Positions 37,617-46,183 of a stretch of 64,000 nucleotides of DNA are shown one piece after another (positions within the stretch are counted from its first letter, which is position 1; the number at the start of each line of letters is the position of its first letter). The translations under genes were made by a program, and so were the position numbers. The stretch comes from Nostoc sp. FACHB-110 (lineage in GTDB: Bacteria; Cyanobacteriota; Cyanobacteriia; Cyanobacteriales; Nostocaceae), in assembly GCF_014697425.1 (NCBI RefSeq), contig NZ_JACJRU010000038.1, positions 1 to 64,000 on the forward strand. The letters are read 5' to 3'. The notes beneath the pieces were generated by a model that was given only the letters and a program-made list of their open reading frames with translations, was not told where the DNA came from and did no database searches.

Positions 37617-38207
37617 ATGACAGTCGCCACACCCAGCGAACACCACACCGAAGAACATCATCCAGATTTGCGAGTTCCGGGATTATTAACCTTCCTCATC
37701 TCCGAATCTTTAATGTTTGGCGGATTCTTTGCCACATACTTGTTCTTTCGCGGCACTACAGATGTCTGGCCGCCAGAAGGAACAGAAGTAGAACTACTCG
37801 TTCCGACAATTAACACCATCATTCTGGTGTCTAGCAGCTTCGTCATTCACTTTGGTGATATGGCGATTAAAAAGAATAACGTCGCCGGAATGCAATGGTG
37901 GTACAAAGTGACCGCCGTTATGGGCGCAATGTTTTTGTTAGGTCAAGTGTATGAGTACCTAACCTTGGGATATGGCATGACAGCCAATATCTTTGCTAAC
38001 TGCTTTTACATCATGACAGGCTTCCACGGATTGCACGTATTTGTGGGACTGTTATTGATTTTAGGAGTACTGAAGCGATCGCAACGTCCCGGCCATTACT
38101 CCGCCACCAAACACACCGGCATCGAAATGGCAGAAATTTACTGGCACTTCGTAGACATCATTTGGATTGTTCTTTTTTCTTTGTTGTACATTCTCACACA
38201 GTTTTAA
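37617..38207 (+). CDS. coxC: Cytochrome c oxidase subunit III
   Basis: The 196-residue protein has five membrane helices. Family motifs are GLLTFLISESLMFGGFFATYL, the TGFHGLHVFVGL core with its lipid-binding His residues, and the ending EIYWHFVDIIWIVLFSLLYI. It has the length of the short bacterial CoxC. It is last of the cox genes, followed by repeats rather than another gene. Confidence 0.95.
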   Translation: MTVATPSEHHTEEHHPDLRVPGLLTFLISESLMFGGFFATYLFFRGTTDVWPPEGTEVELLVPTINTIILVSSSFVIHFGDMAIKKNNVAGMQWWYKVTAVMGAMFLLGQVYEYLTLGYGMTANIFANCFYIMTGFHGLHVFVGLLLILGVLKRSQRPGHYSATKHTGIEMAEIYWHFVDIIWIVLFSLLYILTQF

Positions 38208-38251
38208 GTGATGAGTAGGGTGTGTTACCGCACAAAGTGATTCAATGTAAA

Positions 38252-38462
38252 CACATATCTTGCACGCCTGCGACTGAAGTCGCAGCTACACAGACAAAAC
38301 CCCTTCGGGTTCGGGGGTTCGCAATCGACGGGAACCGCCAAGACTGCGACCCCCTCACCGCCTGCGCGGGTTCCAAACCCTTGATATTGCGTTAGTCCGC
38401 GTAGGCGGACTTCGTTTGTATAGCCGCGAATTCCATTCGCTGGGGCTAGGTGCAAGATGTGA
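38252..38462 (-). mobile_element. MITE-like element, family A, second copy
   Basis: The element opens with an ATCTTGCACGCCTGCGACTG segment and closes with CTAGGTGCAAGATGTGA, i.e. the reverse orientation of the copy at 4116. The interior is about 35 bases longer and includes extra CCTTCGGGTTCGGGGG sequence, which shows expansion or mosaic growth. The minus-strand open frame across it is a product of the repeat, not a gene. Confidence 0.75.
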
Positions 38463-38485
38463 ATAAAGAAAACTATTCTTTCTGC

Positions 38486-38514
38486 CGTAACGCACCAATC
38501 AATTCGGTGCGTTA
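38486..38514. repeat. GTAACGCACC inverted repeat
   Basis: GTAACGCACC and GGTGCGTTAC pair across a 9-base loop. It may act as a terminator after coxC. A related TGCGTTA hairpin occurs at 52843 inside the hupL element. Confidence 0.55.
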
Positions 38515-38542
38515 CGCTGACGCGATAACACACCCTACAAAT

Positions 38543-38643
38543 TTCACACTTCATACTTCATACTTCACACTTCATACTTCATACTTCATACTTCACACTT
38601 CATACTTCACACTTCATACTTCATACTTCATACTTCACACTTC
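38543..38643. repeat. Heptanucleotide STRR array of about 14 units
   Basis: Tandem ATACTTC and ACACTTC heptamers run without interruption for about 100 bases and end nine bases before the ATG of the next gene, so the array forms its entire proximal leader. Two unit variants alternate irregularly. It is the longest such array in the window. Confidence 0.85.
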
Positions 38644-38652
38644 AGAATTTTT

Positions 38653-39135
38653 ATGGTCGATACCAATAGATTTTCTTGGTTTCAAGTACCAGAAAATGTC
38701 AAAAAATTACTAATTCTCGCTGCTGATACTTGGCATAATAATTCTGAATCCGAGAAATATATGCAACAAGCCATCACCGAAGCCGGAGAAAATACAGACA
38801 TTTTAGTTTCAGCTTATAGATATTTTTACTACAAAAATAATTATTCTCTCGCCTTGCAAACAATAACCAAATTATTAGATAAAATTAAAAAAGCAGAAAA
38901 TTTTCCGGAAAGTTGGGAACAGCTAAAACCCATACTCATAAATCGGAGGGAAGAAAACCAAATCAGATTGTATTTAAATGCCTACTCTGCTACTGGTTTG
39001 GTTTTAGCTAAATTAGGAAACATCGAACAAGCCAAACAAATCAGCATCAGGGTACAAGAAATTGACCCTAAAAATGATTATGGTGCTGGTATCCTGCTGG
39101 ATATTTTGACACGTCCAGCAGAAGAAGAAGATTGA
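38653..39135 (+). CDS. TPR-like helical protein, function unknown
   Basis: The 160-residue soluble helical protein shows repeat-like segments, such as EKYMQQAITEAGENTDILVS and NAYSATGLVLAKLGNIEQAK, which resemble tetratricopeptide helices. It ends in an acidic EEED tail. A role as an assembly or scaffold factor is possible given its location between the cox2 operon and nif-associated genes, but this is inference. The ATG follows immediately after a heptamer array and has no clear ribosome site. Confidence 0.7.
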   Translation: MVDTNRFSWFQVPENVKKLLILAADTWHNNSESEKYMQQAITEAGENTDILVSAYRYFYYKNNYSLALQTITKLLDKIKKAENFPESWEQLKPILINRREENQIRLYLNAYSATGLVLAKLGNIEQAKQISIRVQEIDPKNDYGAGILLDILTRPAEEED

Positions 39136-39207
39136 AATTTTAACTTTTTCTTTTTGTTTTGTTCCGTCAAATACCTAGCAAAACTCAACAGTAAAAATTT
39201 ACAAACT

Positions 39208-39375
39208 ATGATGAACAATTTTTCTTTGTCCAAAACTTTTGCTACATTTGCCATGCCTGACAATCCACTACCCACTACTATTAACTTATCCCCTGTAAGT
39301 CTTCCCGATACCAGTTCTCCTTGGTATGCAGCACCTATAATTGTTATGCCTTCAACTTCTCAATATAAATTCTAA
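39208..39375 (+). CDS. Small unknown protein
   Basis: The 55-residue reading frame starts at ATG 39208 (tandem ATG ATG) and lies five bases upstream of the cupin gene on the same strand. It is rich in Pro, Ser and Thr with no recognised motif. The tight spacing to the next gene suggests it may be real, possibly a leader peptide. Evidence is weak. Confidence 0.4.
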   Translation: MMNNFSLSKTFATFAMPDNPLPTTINLSPVSLPDTSSPWYAAPIIVMPSTSQYKF

Positions 39376-39380
39376 AAGTT

Positions 39381-39992
39381 ATGCAAGGTAGGGATTGGCT
39401 ACTTACTGGAGACGGTCAGTATCAAATTTGTAAATCTGTCAGAGCATGGGATTTATTGCGAGAAAATTATCGCCTCTATCGTTTTTTGACTGAGGTAGAA
39501 GATGTTCTCAATGGTGTTGAGGATGAATCTAGCCGTCTACCAGAAATTAGGATGTTGGTGAGGCGCTTAATTGCCAATTCCTACTGGGTGAGAAGTCAAC
39601 ATTTAGAGCCTTGCCCCAAAACAGGAACTTCTGTTCTTCTCTTATACGATGAATTGGGTTTTCCGTTAACTGTCCAAACAGTAACTTTTGCACCAGGGAC
39701 AACTTCAAATATTCATAATCATGGCACTTGGGGAGTTGTCGCGGTGTTAAAAGGTCAAGAAAAAAACACTGTTTGGCGACGTACAGATAACTCAACAACT
39801 TCAGCTAAAATTGAACAAACAGGAGAAATAATTTTATCTCCAGGAGATATTGTGAGTTTCACTCCTGATGCAATTCACAGCGTGCAAGCAGTCGGTGATG
39901 AACCCACTGTAACTTTTAATATTTATGGGGAAACTGATCCAAAACAAAGATTTGAGTTTGATTTAGTTACCCATACGGCAAGGAAGTTTTAG
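39381..39992 (+). CDS. Cupin protein of cysteine-dioxygenase-like type
   Basis: The 203-residue protein has a helical N-terminus and a cupin core with motif 1 NIHNHGTWGVVAVLKGQEKN (His-x-His metal ligands) and motif 2 with SPGDIVSFTPDAIHSV (third His). The Glu of classical motif 1 is replaced, as in cysteine-dioxygenase-like members. Expected to be an iron-dependent thiol or small-acid oxygenase; the substrate is not deducible. It lies two genes downstream of coxC and upstream of the nitrogenase-associated ArsC-like gene. Confidence 0.85.
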   Translation: MQGRDWLLTGDGQYQICKSVRAWDLLRENYRLYRFLTEVEDVLNGVEDESSRLPEIRMLVRRLIANSYWVRSQHLEPCPKTGTSVLLLYDELGFPLTVQTVTFAPGTTSNIHNHGTWGVVAVLKGQEKNTVWRRTDNSTTSAKIEQTGEIILSPGDIVSFTPDAIHSVQAVGDEPTVTFNIYGETDPKQRFEFDLVTHTARKF

Positions 39993-40201
39993 TAGAGGGG
40001 TGTAGGAGAAGAAAGGGTGTACTTCGACTGCGCTCAGTAACCAGGGTGTAGGGGAAGATTGTGTGACTCAGCATTTTTAACCACAAGAAAATCTCACAAA
40101 CATAAACATCTTTCCCTTATACCCCTACCCCCCTACACCCCCTAATTTAGAGTGGAATCTGCGTAAGTCCTAAACCATAAAGTGGATTAGGAGCAAGCAC
40201 A

Positions 40202-40675
40202 ATGGCAAGAGTAATTTTTTATGAAAAACCAGGCTGTAAAAATGGTACTAGACAAAAAGTGTTGCTGACGGCGGCTGGTCATGAAGTAATTGCATACAAC
40301 TTATTAACCGAACCTTGGACGATTGAGCGCTTACGGTCATTTTTTGGTAATCGCCCTGTATCTGAATGGTTTAATCGGGCTGCGCCCAAGGTAAAATCAG
40401 GCGAGATTGTTCCCGAAAATATCGACGCGGAAACCGCCTTGGTACAGATGTTGCGTGATCCGTTATTAATTCGCCGCCCTCTACTTCAAGTAGGCGATCG
40501 CCGCGAAGTCGGTTTTGAGGTCGAAAAACTTGACGCTTGGATTGGCTTAAAACCTGTTGATGAATCCTTCCAATCTATGAGTGAAGACCTGATGAGTAAG
40601 GATTTGCAAGGCTGCGCCCACGGTGGTAATCACCACCATGAACACGGCCACGGTCATGGTAATTGTAAACATTAA
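40202..40675 (+). CDS. Nitrogenase-associated ArsC/Spx-family protein
   Basis: The 157-residue thioredoxin-fold protein of the ArsC family has FYEKPGCKNGTRQKVLLTAAGH (single Cys in CKNG rather than CxxC), then FNRAAPKVKSG, and RDPLLIRRPLLQVGDRREVG with the family cis-Pro. It matches the nitrogenase-associated subgroup related to NifO. The C-terminal tail is very rich in histidine (GGNHHHEHGHGHGNCKH), suggesting metal binding. A good AGGAG ribosome site precedes the ATG. Confidence 0.88.
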   Translation: MARVIFYEKPGCKNGTRQKVLLTAAGHEVIAYNLLTEPWTIERLRSFFGNRPVSEWFNRAAPKVKSGEIVPENIDAETALVQMLRDPLLIRRPLLQVGDRREVGFEVEKLDAWIGLKPVDESFQSMSEDLMSKDLQGCAHGGNHHHEHGHGHGNCKH

Positions 40676-40700
40676 ATAATGTAGAGACGCACAAATATGG

Positions 40701-40806
40701 GCGGTTAGAAACCGCAGCTACACAGACAAAACCCGCCTACGCGGGTTTCAAATCTTTAGTCCGCGCAGGCGGACTTCGCTTGTGTAGCCGCGAATTCCAT
40801 TCGCCC
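40701..40806. mobile_element. Partial family A repeat
   Basis: Shares CTACACAGACAAAACCC, CGCGCAGGCGGACTTCG and GTGTAGCCGCGAATTCCATT with the elements at 4116 and 38252, but lacks the CATCTTGCAC ends. It forms an internal stem and lies at the convergent junction of the ArsC-like gene and cysK, where it may also act as a terminator. Confidence 0.7.
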
Positions 40807-40833
40807 AAGCTTGTTTGTTTCCTTTTTTACTTC

Positions 40834-41778
40834 TCAACTAAGGCTCAAATCTTGAAACATTGCGGTGCTGAGGTAACGTTCACCGAAGGAAGGCTGAATC
40901 ATCACAATCAAACGACCAGCATTTTCTGGTCGTTTTGCTACTTGCAATGCAGCACACAAAGCTGCACCTGAAGAAATACCTGATAACAAACCTTCTTCTT
41001 TGGCTAACCTGCGTCCGTAAAGCATGGCTTGGTCATCGCTAACTCGGATGACTTCATCCACCAATTCCAAGCGCAGGACATCGGGGACAAACCCTGCGCC
41101 AATACCTTGAATTTTATGAGGGCCTGCTTCGCCACCAGAGAGGACAGGGCTATTGCTGGGTTCAACTGCGATCGCTTGGAAACTGGGTTTACGTTGTTTC
41201 AATACTTCGGCTATTCCGGTAATTGTTCCGCCAGTCCCAACCCCAGCAATCACAATGTCTACTTCCCCGTCTGTATCTTCCCAAATTTCTTCGGCGGTGG
41301 TGTCGCGGTGAATTTTGGGGTTAGCTGGGTTACGGAACTGTTGCAGCATATATGCGTCTTGTGTGTTCGCTACAATTTCCTCGGCTTTGCGAATCGCGCC
41401 CCGCATTCCTTCTGGGCCTGGTGTTAACTCTAGTTTTGCACCATAAGCACGCAGCATTGAGCGGCGTTCTTGGCTCATGGTTTCTGGCATAGTTAGAATT
41501 AGGCTGTAACCACGGGCGGCGGCGACCATTGCCAAGGCGATTCCTGTGTTCCCAGAGGTAGGTTCGACTAAGATAGTTTTTCCTGGCTTGATTAAACCCT
41601 CTGCTTCGGCGTTATTAATCATACTTACGCCAATCCGGTCTTTTACAGAAGCGGCTGGGTTCATCCCTTCGAGTTTGGCAACTATCCGCGCTACTGCACC
41701 TTCGGCTTGAGGTATTTTATTTAGTTGAACTAAGGGAGTTCTACCGATTAGTTCTGTTATATCGTTAGCAATTCGCAT
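40834..41778 (-). CDS. cysK: Cysteine synthase A (O-acetylserine sulfhydrylase)
   Basis: The 314-residue PLP enzyme has the catalytic lysine in [10 protein letters not shown] (about residue 44), the substrate loop [12 protein letters not shown], the phosphate-binding [10 protein letters not shown] and the C-terminal SGISSGAAL. It makes cysteine from O-acetylserine and sulfide. Full length and intact. It is preceded by an unusually long gene-free region. Confidence 0.95.
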   Translation of the reverse strand: MRIANDITELIGRTPLVQLNKIPQAEGAVARIVAKLEGMNPAASVKDRIGVSMINNAEAEGLIKPGKTILVEPTSGNTGIALAMVAAARGYSLILTMPETMSQERRSMLRAYGAKLELTPGPEGMRGAIRKAEEIVANTQDAYMLQQFRNPANPKIHRDTTAEEIWEDTDGEVDIVIAGVGTGGTITGIAEVLKQRKPSFQAIAVEPSNSPVLSGGEAGPHKIQGIGAGFVPDVLRLELVDEVIRVSDDQAMLYGRRLAKEEGLLSGISSGAALCAALQVAKRPENAGRLIVMIQPSFGERYLSTAMFQDLSLS

Positions 41779-42850
41779 AAATTAACTCCTAAACCTTTAA
41801 TTTTAAAGCAGCCTATTTACTTATAACTATCATTTTTGGGGAACTGTTGAGATGAGCGATCGCCAAAACTATTTACTCTCACTAAAGCATAAATATGTAA
41901 CACCCATAAATAATTTTGGTTAATTGACACCTGAATTTGGATTTTTCACTACCATTGGCTGCAAATTGTCTGATTTAAGTATTTGAAAATACTAAACTTC
42001 AGTTAGTTTGCAGGAACTTAATCAGATTATCTTCTGTCTAATAAACCAATAACATAAATAGCATTTCCTATTTTTCAACAGATTAGAAACCAAATCAACG
42101 TCTTATTTGACAGTTTGGCAAAATATCTCGAAAACCAGACACAAAGCTCTAAAATGTAAGTTAAATACAGCAGAATAATTAACTCATCAAATCTTGATTT
42201 TTTGCCTTAATTTAATTGAAAAATCACTAAATATTAGCTATTTAAAAGATTTATTCTTTGGCTTGAGTACAAAATTTATTCATTAAAAACAATCCTAAAA
42301 AATCGTTTTTCACTCTATCCTGTCTAGATTTGAGGCTGAGTGCAAAACTACCAGACCCCCTGATCAGCAATACTAGTCCCTTGACCCGAAAATACTCGTC
42401 CCCATACACCAAGTAATTTTTGAAATTCTTCTATAGTCAAGATTTGACGGCTTGAGTACAAATTTAATCAATTTAATAAACTTAATCTGCACCAAATAAA
42501 CAGCCATACAAAAATGCGACTGATATAAAACATATAGGATTTACGCAGAGATTCCCCTCTACCCCCCGAAATTTTCTAGCTTGCTAGCGAACTAGGGGGG
42601 ACTTCTTAACTCCACATTTTGATTTTTGGGTAAGAAGGCGTTAATTGAGCAGGTATAAAAAGATAATTTTTATCAAAACCAGTAATTATCCAATAGCTAA
42701 TAAATATCACGATTAAATCCCCGAATTCATTATGAGTTCGGGGATTTGAAAGCCAATAAGTTTGACAAATTCACGATCTAAAACTATTTAAATTAACTTC
42801 TAATATCTCACCTCTAGCCTCTAGTTTCTGCCTAGCCAAGGAGAGCAATA
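41779..42850. other. Gene-free AT-rich region of more than 1 kb
   Basis: No open frame with coding character on either strand. Visible items are: a degenerate GGATTTACGCAGAGATTCCCC segment near 42537, resembling half of a family B element; a CTTGCTAGCGAACTAG segment near 42582; and the hairpin at 42715. A GGCTTGAGTACAAA segment recurs at about 42259 and 42450. It could hide a small RNA or a lost gene. Confidence 0.5.
42715..42747. terminator. Hairpin of the AAATCCCCGAA family
   Basis: AAATCCCCGAA and TTCGGGGATTT are exact complements separated by an 11-base loop. No annotated gene lies directly upstream on either strand, so its transcript is unknown. Confidence 0.55.
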
Positions 42851-43255
42851 ATGAAAGTCAAACTTTTAAATGTTCTCACAGTTTGCATTGTGACATTAAT
42901 CGTAATTTCTCCAGCAATGGTAGTCCTAAGAGTAGTTTGGGAAAAACATGGAGAGTTAGTTAAGGCACAGAATCTAACTTGTGAAGTTAATAAGATTAAC
43001 AAAGTCAATCAAGCCTTGTATCCTCCGGTAACGGCTGGTATTAATAATTGCGATCGCTACATCGTGAACCAACCGCTCACAACTGATTCTATCTATAAAT
43101 TTGCCATTATCCTGCAATGGTTTATCTTGCTAACCCCTATATGTATTGGGTTAGGAATTCTTGTATACGACAGGTATCTAGCGCATCGCGCCGCCGTATT
43201 TCAAGAACAAGTAGAAATGTTAGAAAGACTTTGGCAACAAAGCATTGAACAATAA
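42851..43255 (+). CDS. Small two-helix membrane protein, function unknown
   Basis: The 134-residue protein has one N-terminal helix (about 8-30) and one at about 87-108. The intervening loop of about 55 residues contains two cysteines (NLTCEVNK and NNCDRY) that could form a disulfide if the loop is periplasmic. The C-terminal tail is helical and charged (EQVEMLERLWQQSIEQ). An AAGGAGAGC ribosome site supports the start. It is first of three closely spaced small genes. Confidence 0.65.
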   Translation: MKVKLLNVLTVCIVTLIVISPAMVVLRVVWEKHGELVKAQNLTCEVNKINKVNQALYPPVTAGINNCDRYIVNQPLTTDSIYKFAIILQWFILLTPICIGLGILVYDRYLAHRAAVFQEQVEMLERLWQQSIEQ

Positions 43256-43285
43256 CCAATCCACCTTACACAATTACAAAATATT

Positions 43286-43567
43286 ATGACTGAAGCACGG
43301 CAAGCCCAATATTTTGATTTAATTGATAAATTACTCAAATGTCCTAATGGTCAAGAACCAGAAATTTTAGAAGCACATTCAGAATTAATTGACGCTAATT
43401 TCATCGAAGCAATAGCGAGAGTTGCTACAATGTTTGCCCACGAGGGTAATCAAGATGGGGCTAAATTTTTATTTCACGTAGCCCGTGAACTTGCTAAACA
43501 ATTAGGTTTATATCCCGATTTTAATAATTCCGAAGCTGCAAAATCTGAAGTGCCTAACAAGGAGTAA
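43286..43567 (+). CDS. Small helical protein, function unknown
   Basis: The 93-residue acidic, helical protein contains ARQAQYFDLIDKLLKCPNGQ and FAHEGNQDGAKFLFHVAREL. It resembles a fragment of bacterial CHAT/TPR-associated helical N-terminal regions found in cyanobacteria, but the function is unknown. It ends two bases before the next start, so the pair is cotranscribed and probably cofunctional. Confidence 0.65.
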   Translation: MTEARQAQYFDLIDKLLKCPNGQEPEILEAHSELIDANFIEAIARVATMFAHEGNQDGAKFLFHVARELAKQLGLYPDFNNSEAAKSEVPNKE

Positions 43568-43569
43568 TC

Positions 43570-43881
43570 ATGCTACTGACGGCTACTGATGCTGGACATA
43601 TAGCTTTAGAGTTTCTCTTAGCAGACTGGAATATTCGTGACGAATATAGAGAGTGGTTTACTATTATCAAATCTCGTTTAGTTGGCGAGTATTGGTATAT
43701 TGTCGAGTTGGGTGTAGAAGGTTTTCCTGATAGATGGTTTATTCAAGTCTACGATACAGGAGAATGCGACCCAAGCTATACATTTATTTCTCCTATCAGT
43801 GGTAAAGAAGGATTTGCTGATTGCTCTGATTTACCGGAAATGGTGGCGGAAGTATTAGTAGCAGAAAGAAAATATCGATAA
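43570..43881 (+). CDS. Small unknown protein
   Basis: The 103-residue protein is rich in aromatic and acidic residues (ALEFLLADWNIRDEYREWF, GEYWYIVELGVEGFPDRWFI). It has no membrane segment and no recognised catalytic motif. The ribosome site AAGGAG lies inside the end of the preceding gene. Last of the trio starting at 42851; a terminator hairpin follows. Confidence 0.65.
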   Translation: MLLTATDAGHIALEFLLADWNIRDEYREWFTIIKSRLVGEYWYIVELGVEGFPDRWFIQVYDTGECDPSYTFISPISGKEGFADCSDLPEMVAEVLVAERKYR

Positions 43882-44048
43882 TCGGCGTTGCATAAATGCG
43901 GGATGAATTGAGATGTTTAACAAAAATAAAATATTGATTCTTCGCGCCTTTGCGCCTTTGCGCGAAACAAAAAACATCCCACTAATCAGCAATGCCCGAT
44001 AATCAATCTGTTGTCGCATAACATATATCAAAAGTTGGCAAATTTTAT

Positions 44049-44080
44049 AACCACGGCTTATTTAATAAGCCGTGGTTTTT
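44049..44080 (+). terminator. Strong rho-independent terminator
   Basis: AACCACGGCTTAT pairs perfectly with ATAAGCCGTGGTT across a short TTA loop and runs into TTTTT. It follows the three small genes at 42851-43881. Confidence 0.8.
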
Positions 44081-44229
44081 GGATTATAAATAAATTAACT
44101 ATCTCTACTATCTACTTCTAAAATCAAAATTAATTTATCATATTTTCTATATATTTTTTCACACAAAAAGCAATATAAACTACACTTTATGTCATGCTTA
44201 GTTGACAAATATGTGTTATATTAAATATC

Positions 44230-44595
44230 GTGATGAACGCTACAGAAACATCAGCTAAAATGATTACTGAAGATATCATCGCTCAAGAATTCAAACGAAT
44301 TGTCAGCGAATATTATCCAAAAACTGGTGAACTACTAGACGGGTGTCATGTGAAAGTCATCACCTGTTTTTGGGGAAGACCTCCTAGACGTTTGCAATAC
44401 ATAGGTATTTATTGCTCTGAGGAAATGTTGCCCCACATTAGAGAACAACAAAAAATTCTCAGAGACATAGCAGACAATATGGGATTAGTGCAAGTTGTTT
44501 GTATGAATGCGAAACGCTTGATTCGAGACCCTAAATCAAAGCTGAAAGATACCGATCCACGTTTATGGTTGGAGTTGCAAATGGTGGCAACCTAA
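44230..44595 (+). CDS. Unknown protein in a monooxygenase operon
   Basis: The 121-residue protein is mixed alpha/beta, with CHVKVITCFWGRPPRRLQYIGI and a basic C-terminal segment NAKRLIRDPKSKLKD. I recognise no family. It lies 12 bases before the luciferase-like gene on the same strand and is the probable first gene of a three-gene operon. The start could be either of two adjacent ATG codons. Confidence 0.6.
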   Translation: MMNATETSAKMITEDIIAQEFKRIVSEYYPKTGELLDGCHVKVITCFWGRPPRRLQYIGIYCSEEMLPHIREQQKILRDIADNMGLVQVVCMNAKRLIRDPKSKLKDTDPRLWLELQMVAT

Positions 44596-44607
44596 AAGTA
44601 GTAAACA

Positions 44608-45612
44608 ATGAAAATTGGACTTTTCTGCAATTACGAAAATCATCATCAAAATGCCCGTCGTGCTATTTTTGAGCAAGTCGCTTTAGTCAGACAAGCTGAA
44701 AGCTTAAACTTTGACGAAGCATGGATAAGTGAGCATCATTTTAGTGAAGTCAATCTCAGTTCTGCCATGCTGGTATTGATGGCACATTTAGCGGGTGTCA
44801 CTTCTAAAATTCGCTTAGGTACAGCGGCGGTTTTATTACCATTTCACAACCCAATTCGCGTAGCAGAAGATATTGCTACGTTAGATAATTTGTGTAATGG
44901 CAGACTATTATTTGGAGTTGCCAAAGGCGGGCCTTTTCCTCAGCAAAATAAACATTTTGCGATTTCTATGGGAGAATCTCGTGCCAGAATGTTAGAGGCT
45001 GTGGCATTGATTCAAAAGCTTTTATATGAAAAAGAAGTTTCATTTTACGGGCAGTATTATCAATGCGATCGCCTCACAGTTTATCCTAAACCTTTGCAAC
45101 AGCAAATCCCTGTCTATATAGCCAGTGGTGATGAAACAAGCATTGAATTTGCGGCTAAAAATTCCTTTAGCTTAATGGGGGGGCCACCCTTCGCGCTAGA
45201 GAGATTGAAAAAAACACTCAGCCGATACCGAGAAATTAATCCGAGTGGTGCAGATAAATTTGTCTTAGCGCGGTTCTTTTTTGTCAGCAGCACTAAAGAA
45301 GCTGCTATCAACGAAGCAATGCCTTTTATCCGCCAATTTAGCCAAAAAATGCAAGCTAATGCGGCAGTAGTAATGCAGAATATTTCCTATAACGGTCATA
45401 AACCATTTGAACGGACAAACATTTGTTTTGACGAAGACTATTTGATGGAAAACTCAATCATTGGTGATGCTATCACTTGTCGAGACAAAATCAAAAAATT
45501 TCAGGACGAATTGAATCTAGGGACATTAGCACTCAAACCCGCATCGTTTGATATGCAAAAAAACCTTGAAAGTTTGCAGTGCTACAACCAAGAGGTACGC
45601 AATTATGTCTAA
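44608..45612 (+). CDS. Luciferase-like (LLM class) flavin-dependent monooxygenase
   Basis: The 334-residue TIM-barrel protein of the bacterial luciferase superfamily has IGLFCNYENHHQNARRAIFE at the N-terminus, then AWISEHHFSEVNLSSAMLVL, IRLGTAAVLLPFHNPIRVAE, TLDNLCNGRLLFGVAKG and IPVYIASGDETSIEFAAKN. It should use reduced FMN and O2. The substrate is unknown. It overlaps the next gene by eight bases. Confidence 0.9.
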   Translation: MKIGLFCNYENHHQNARRAIFEQVALVRQAESLNFDEAWISEHHFSEVNLSSAMLVLMAHLAGVTSKIRLGTAAVLLPFHNPIRVAEDIATLDNLCNGRLLFGVAKGGPFPQQNKHFAISMGESRARMLEAVALIQKLLYEKEVSFYGQYYQCDRLTVYPKPLQQQIPVYIASGDETSIEFAAKNSFSLMGGPPFALERLKKTLSRYREINPSGADKFVLARFFFVSSTKEAAINEAMPFIRQFSQKMQANAAVVMQNISYNGHKPFERTNICFDEDYLMENSIIGDAITCRDKIKKFQDELNLGTLALKPASFDMQKNLESLQCYNQEVRNYV

Positions 45613-45976
45613 ATTAAACCAGCTTCCACCCGATGATTTACCACCAACTAAGGTTACAAGAGAGGATGGAATGCTGCACTTAGAGTTAGAGCAAGCGATT
45701 GGCAGATGTTTTTATTACAGTTGCGATCGCATTACGCAAGCTCTACTCAATAATTGTCAGTGGTATCTAACAGATAAAAATACAAAAGTTTTGTTAGTAA
45801 TTGATTGCCCTGACATCGTATCTTACTGGCATATTGTCAGTAGTATTCCTCAGTTAGGTAATAGATTAGAGAGATTTACAACTAATGCTAAAATCAGAGT
45901 ACATCCACCATTTGGTAAAGGTGCGCCACTAGAAATTAGTGTGCATGAAATAGCCGCTTATCGAGATTGGTTATAG
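45605..45976 (+). CDS. Unknown protein translationally coupled to the monooxygenase
   Basis: From ATG 45605, which overlaps the monooxygenase stop by eight bases, the 123-residue product is predicted soluble. It contains HLELEQAIGRCFYYSCDRIT and VLLVIDCPDIVSYWHIVSS. I do not recognise a family. An open extension of 19 codons upstream lies inside the monooxygenase gene and is less likely. A terminator follows. Confidence 0.62.
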   Translation: MSKLNQLPPDDLPPTKVTREDGMLHLELEQAIGRCFYYSCDRITQALLNNCQWYLTDKNTKVLLVIDCPDIVSYWHIVSSIPQLGNRLERFTTNAKIRVHPPFGKGAPLEISVHEIAAYRDWL

Positions 45977-45995
45977 AGTATTCAAAAATTTGTTA

Positions 45996-46027
45996 AACCC
46001 AGTTATTCGTAAAAAGCTGGGTTTTTC
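45996..46027 (+). terminator. Rho-independent terminator
   Basis: AAACCCAG and CTGGGTTTTT pair across an AT-rich loop, 20 bases after the last gene of the monooxygenase operon. Confidence 0.75.
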
Positions 46028-46113
46028 TTGATCAAAATATTTCGGGTTAAGAAGATTTTATCGAACCGTTCCAGGCACAGATTCATAAGATTTTGAGAGA
46101 AATTTTAAATAAT

Positions 46114-46141
46114 GTAGAGACGTTATGTATAACGTCTCTAC
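46114..46141. repeat. GTAGAGACG palindrome
   Basis: GTAGAGACGTTAT and ATAACGTCTCTAC are perfect 13-bp arms around a 2-base centre. It lies at the convergent end of the monooxygenase operon and the NifU-Rieske gene and may act as a terminator for the latter. The core is shared with the palindrome at 2196. Confidence 0.6.
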
Positions 46142-46183
46142 GAAAGTTTATCAACAAAAGATTAACGATAAACCAATAGATAT

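Noticed and set aside
38225-38554. Minus-strand open frame of 109 codons after coxC
   Set aside because: It is made almost entirely of the family A repeat (38252-38462), with no protein-like composition and a repeat-derived CRVCYRVSVTHR start.
38543-38643. The tandem array as a possible CRISPR
   Set aside because: Units are seven bases long with no unique spacers, so it is an STRR, not a CRISPR array.
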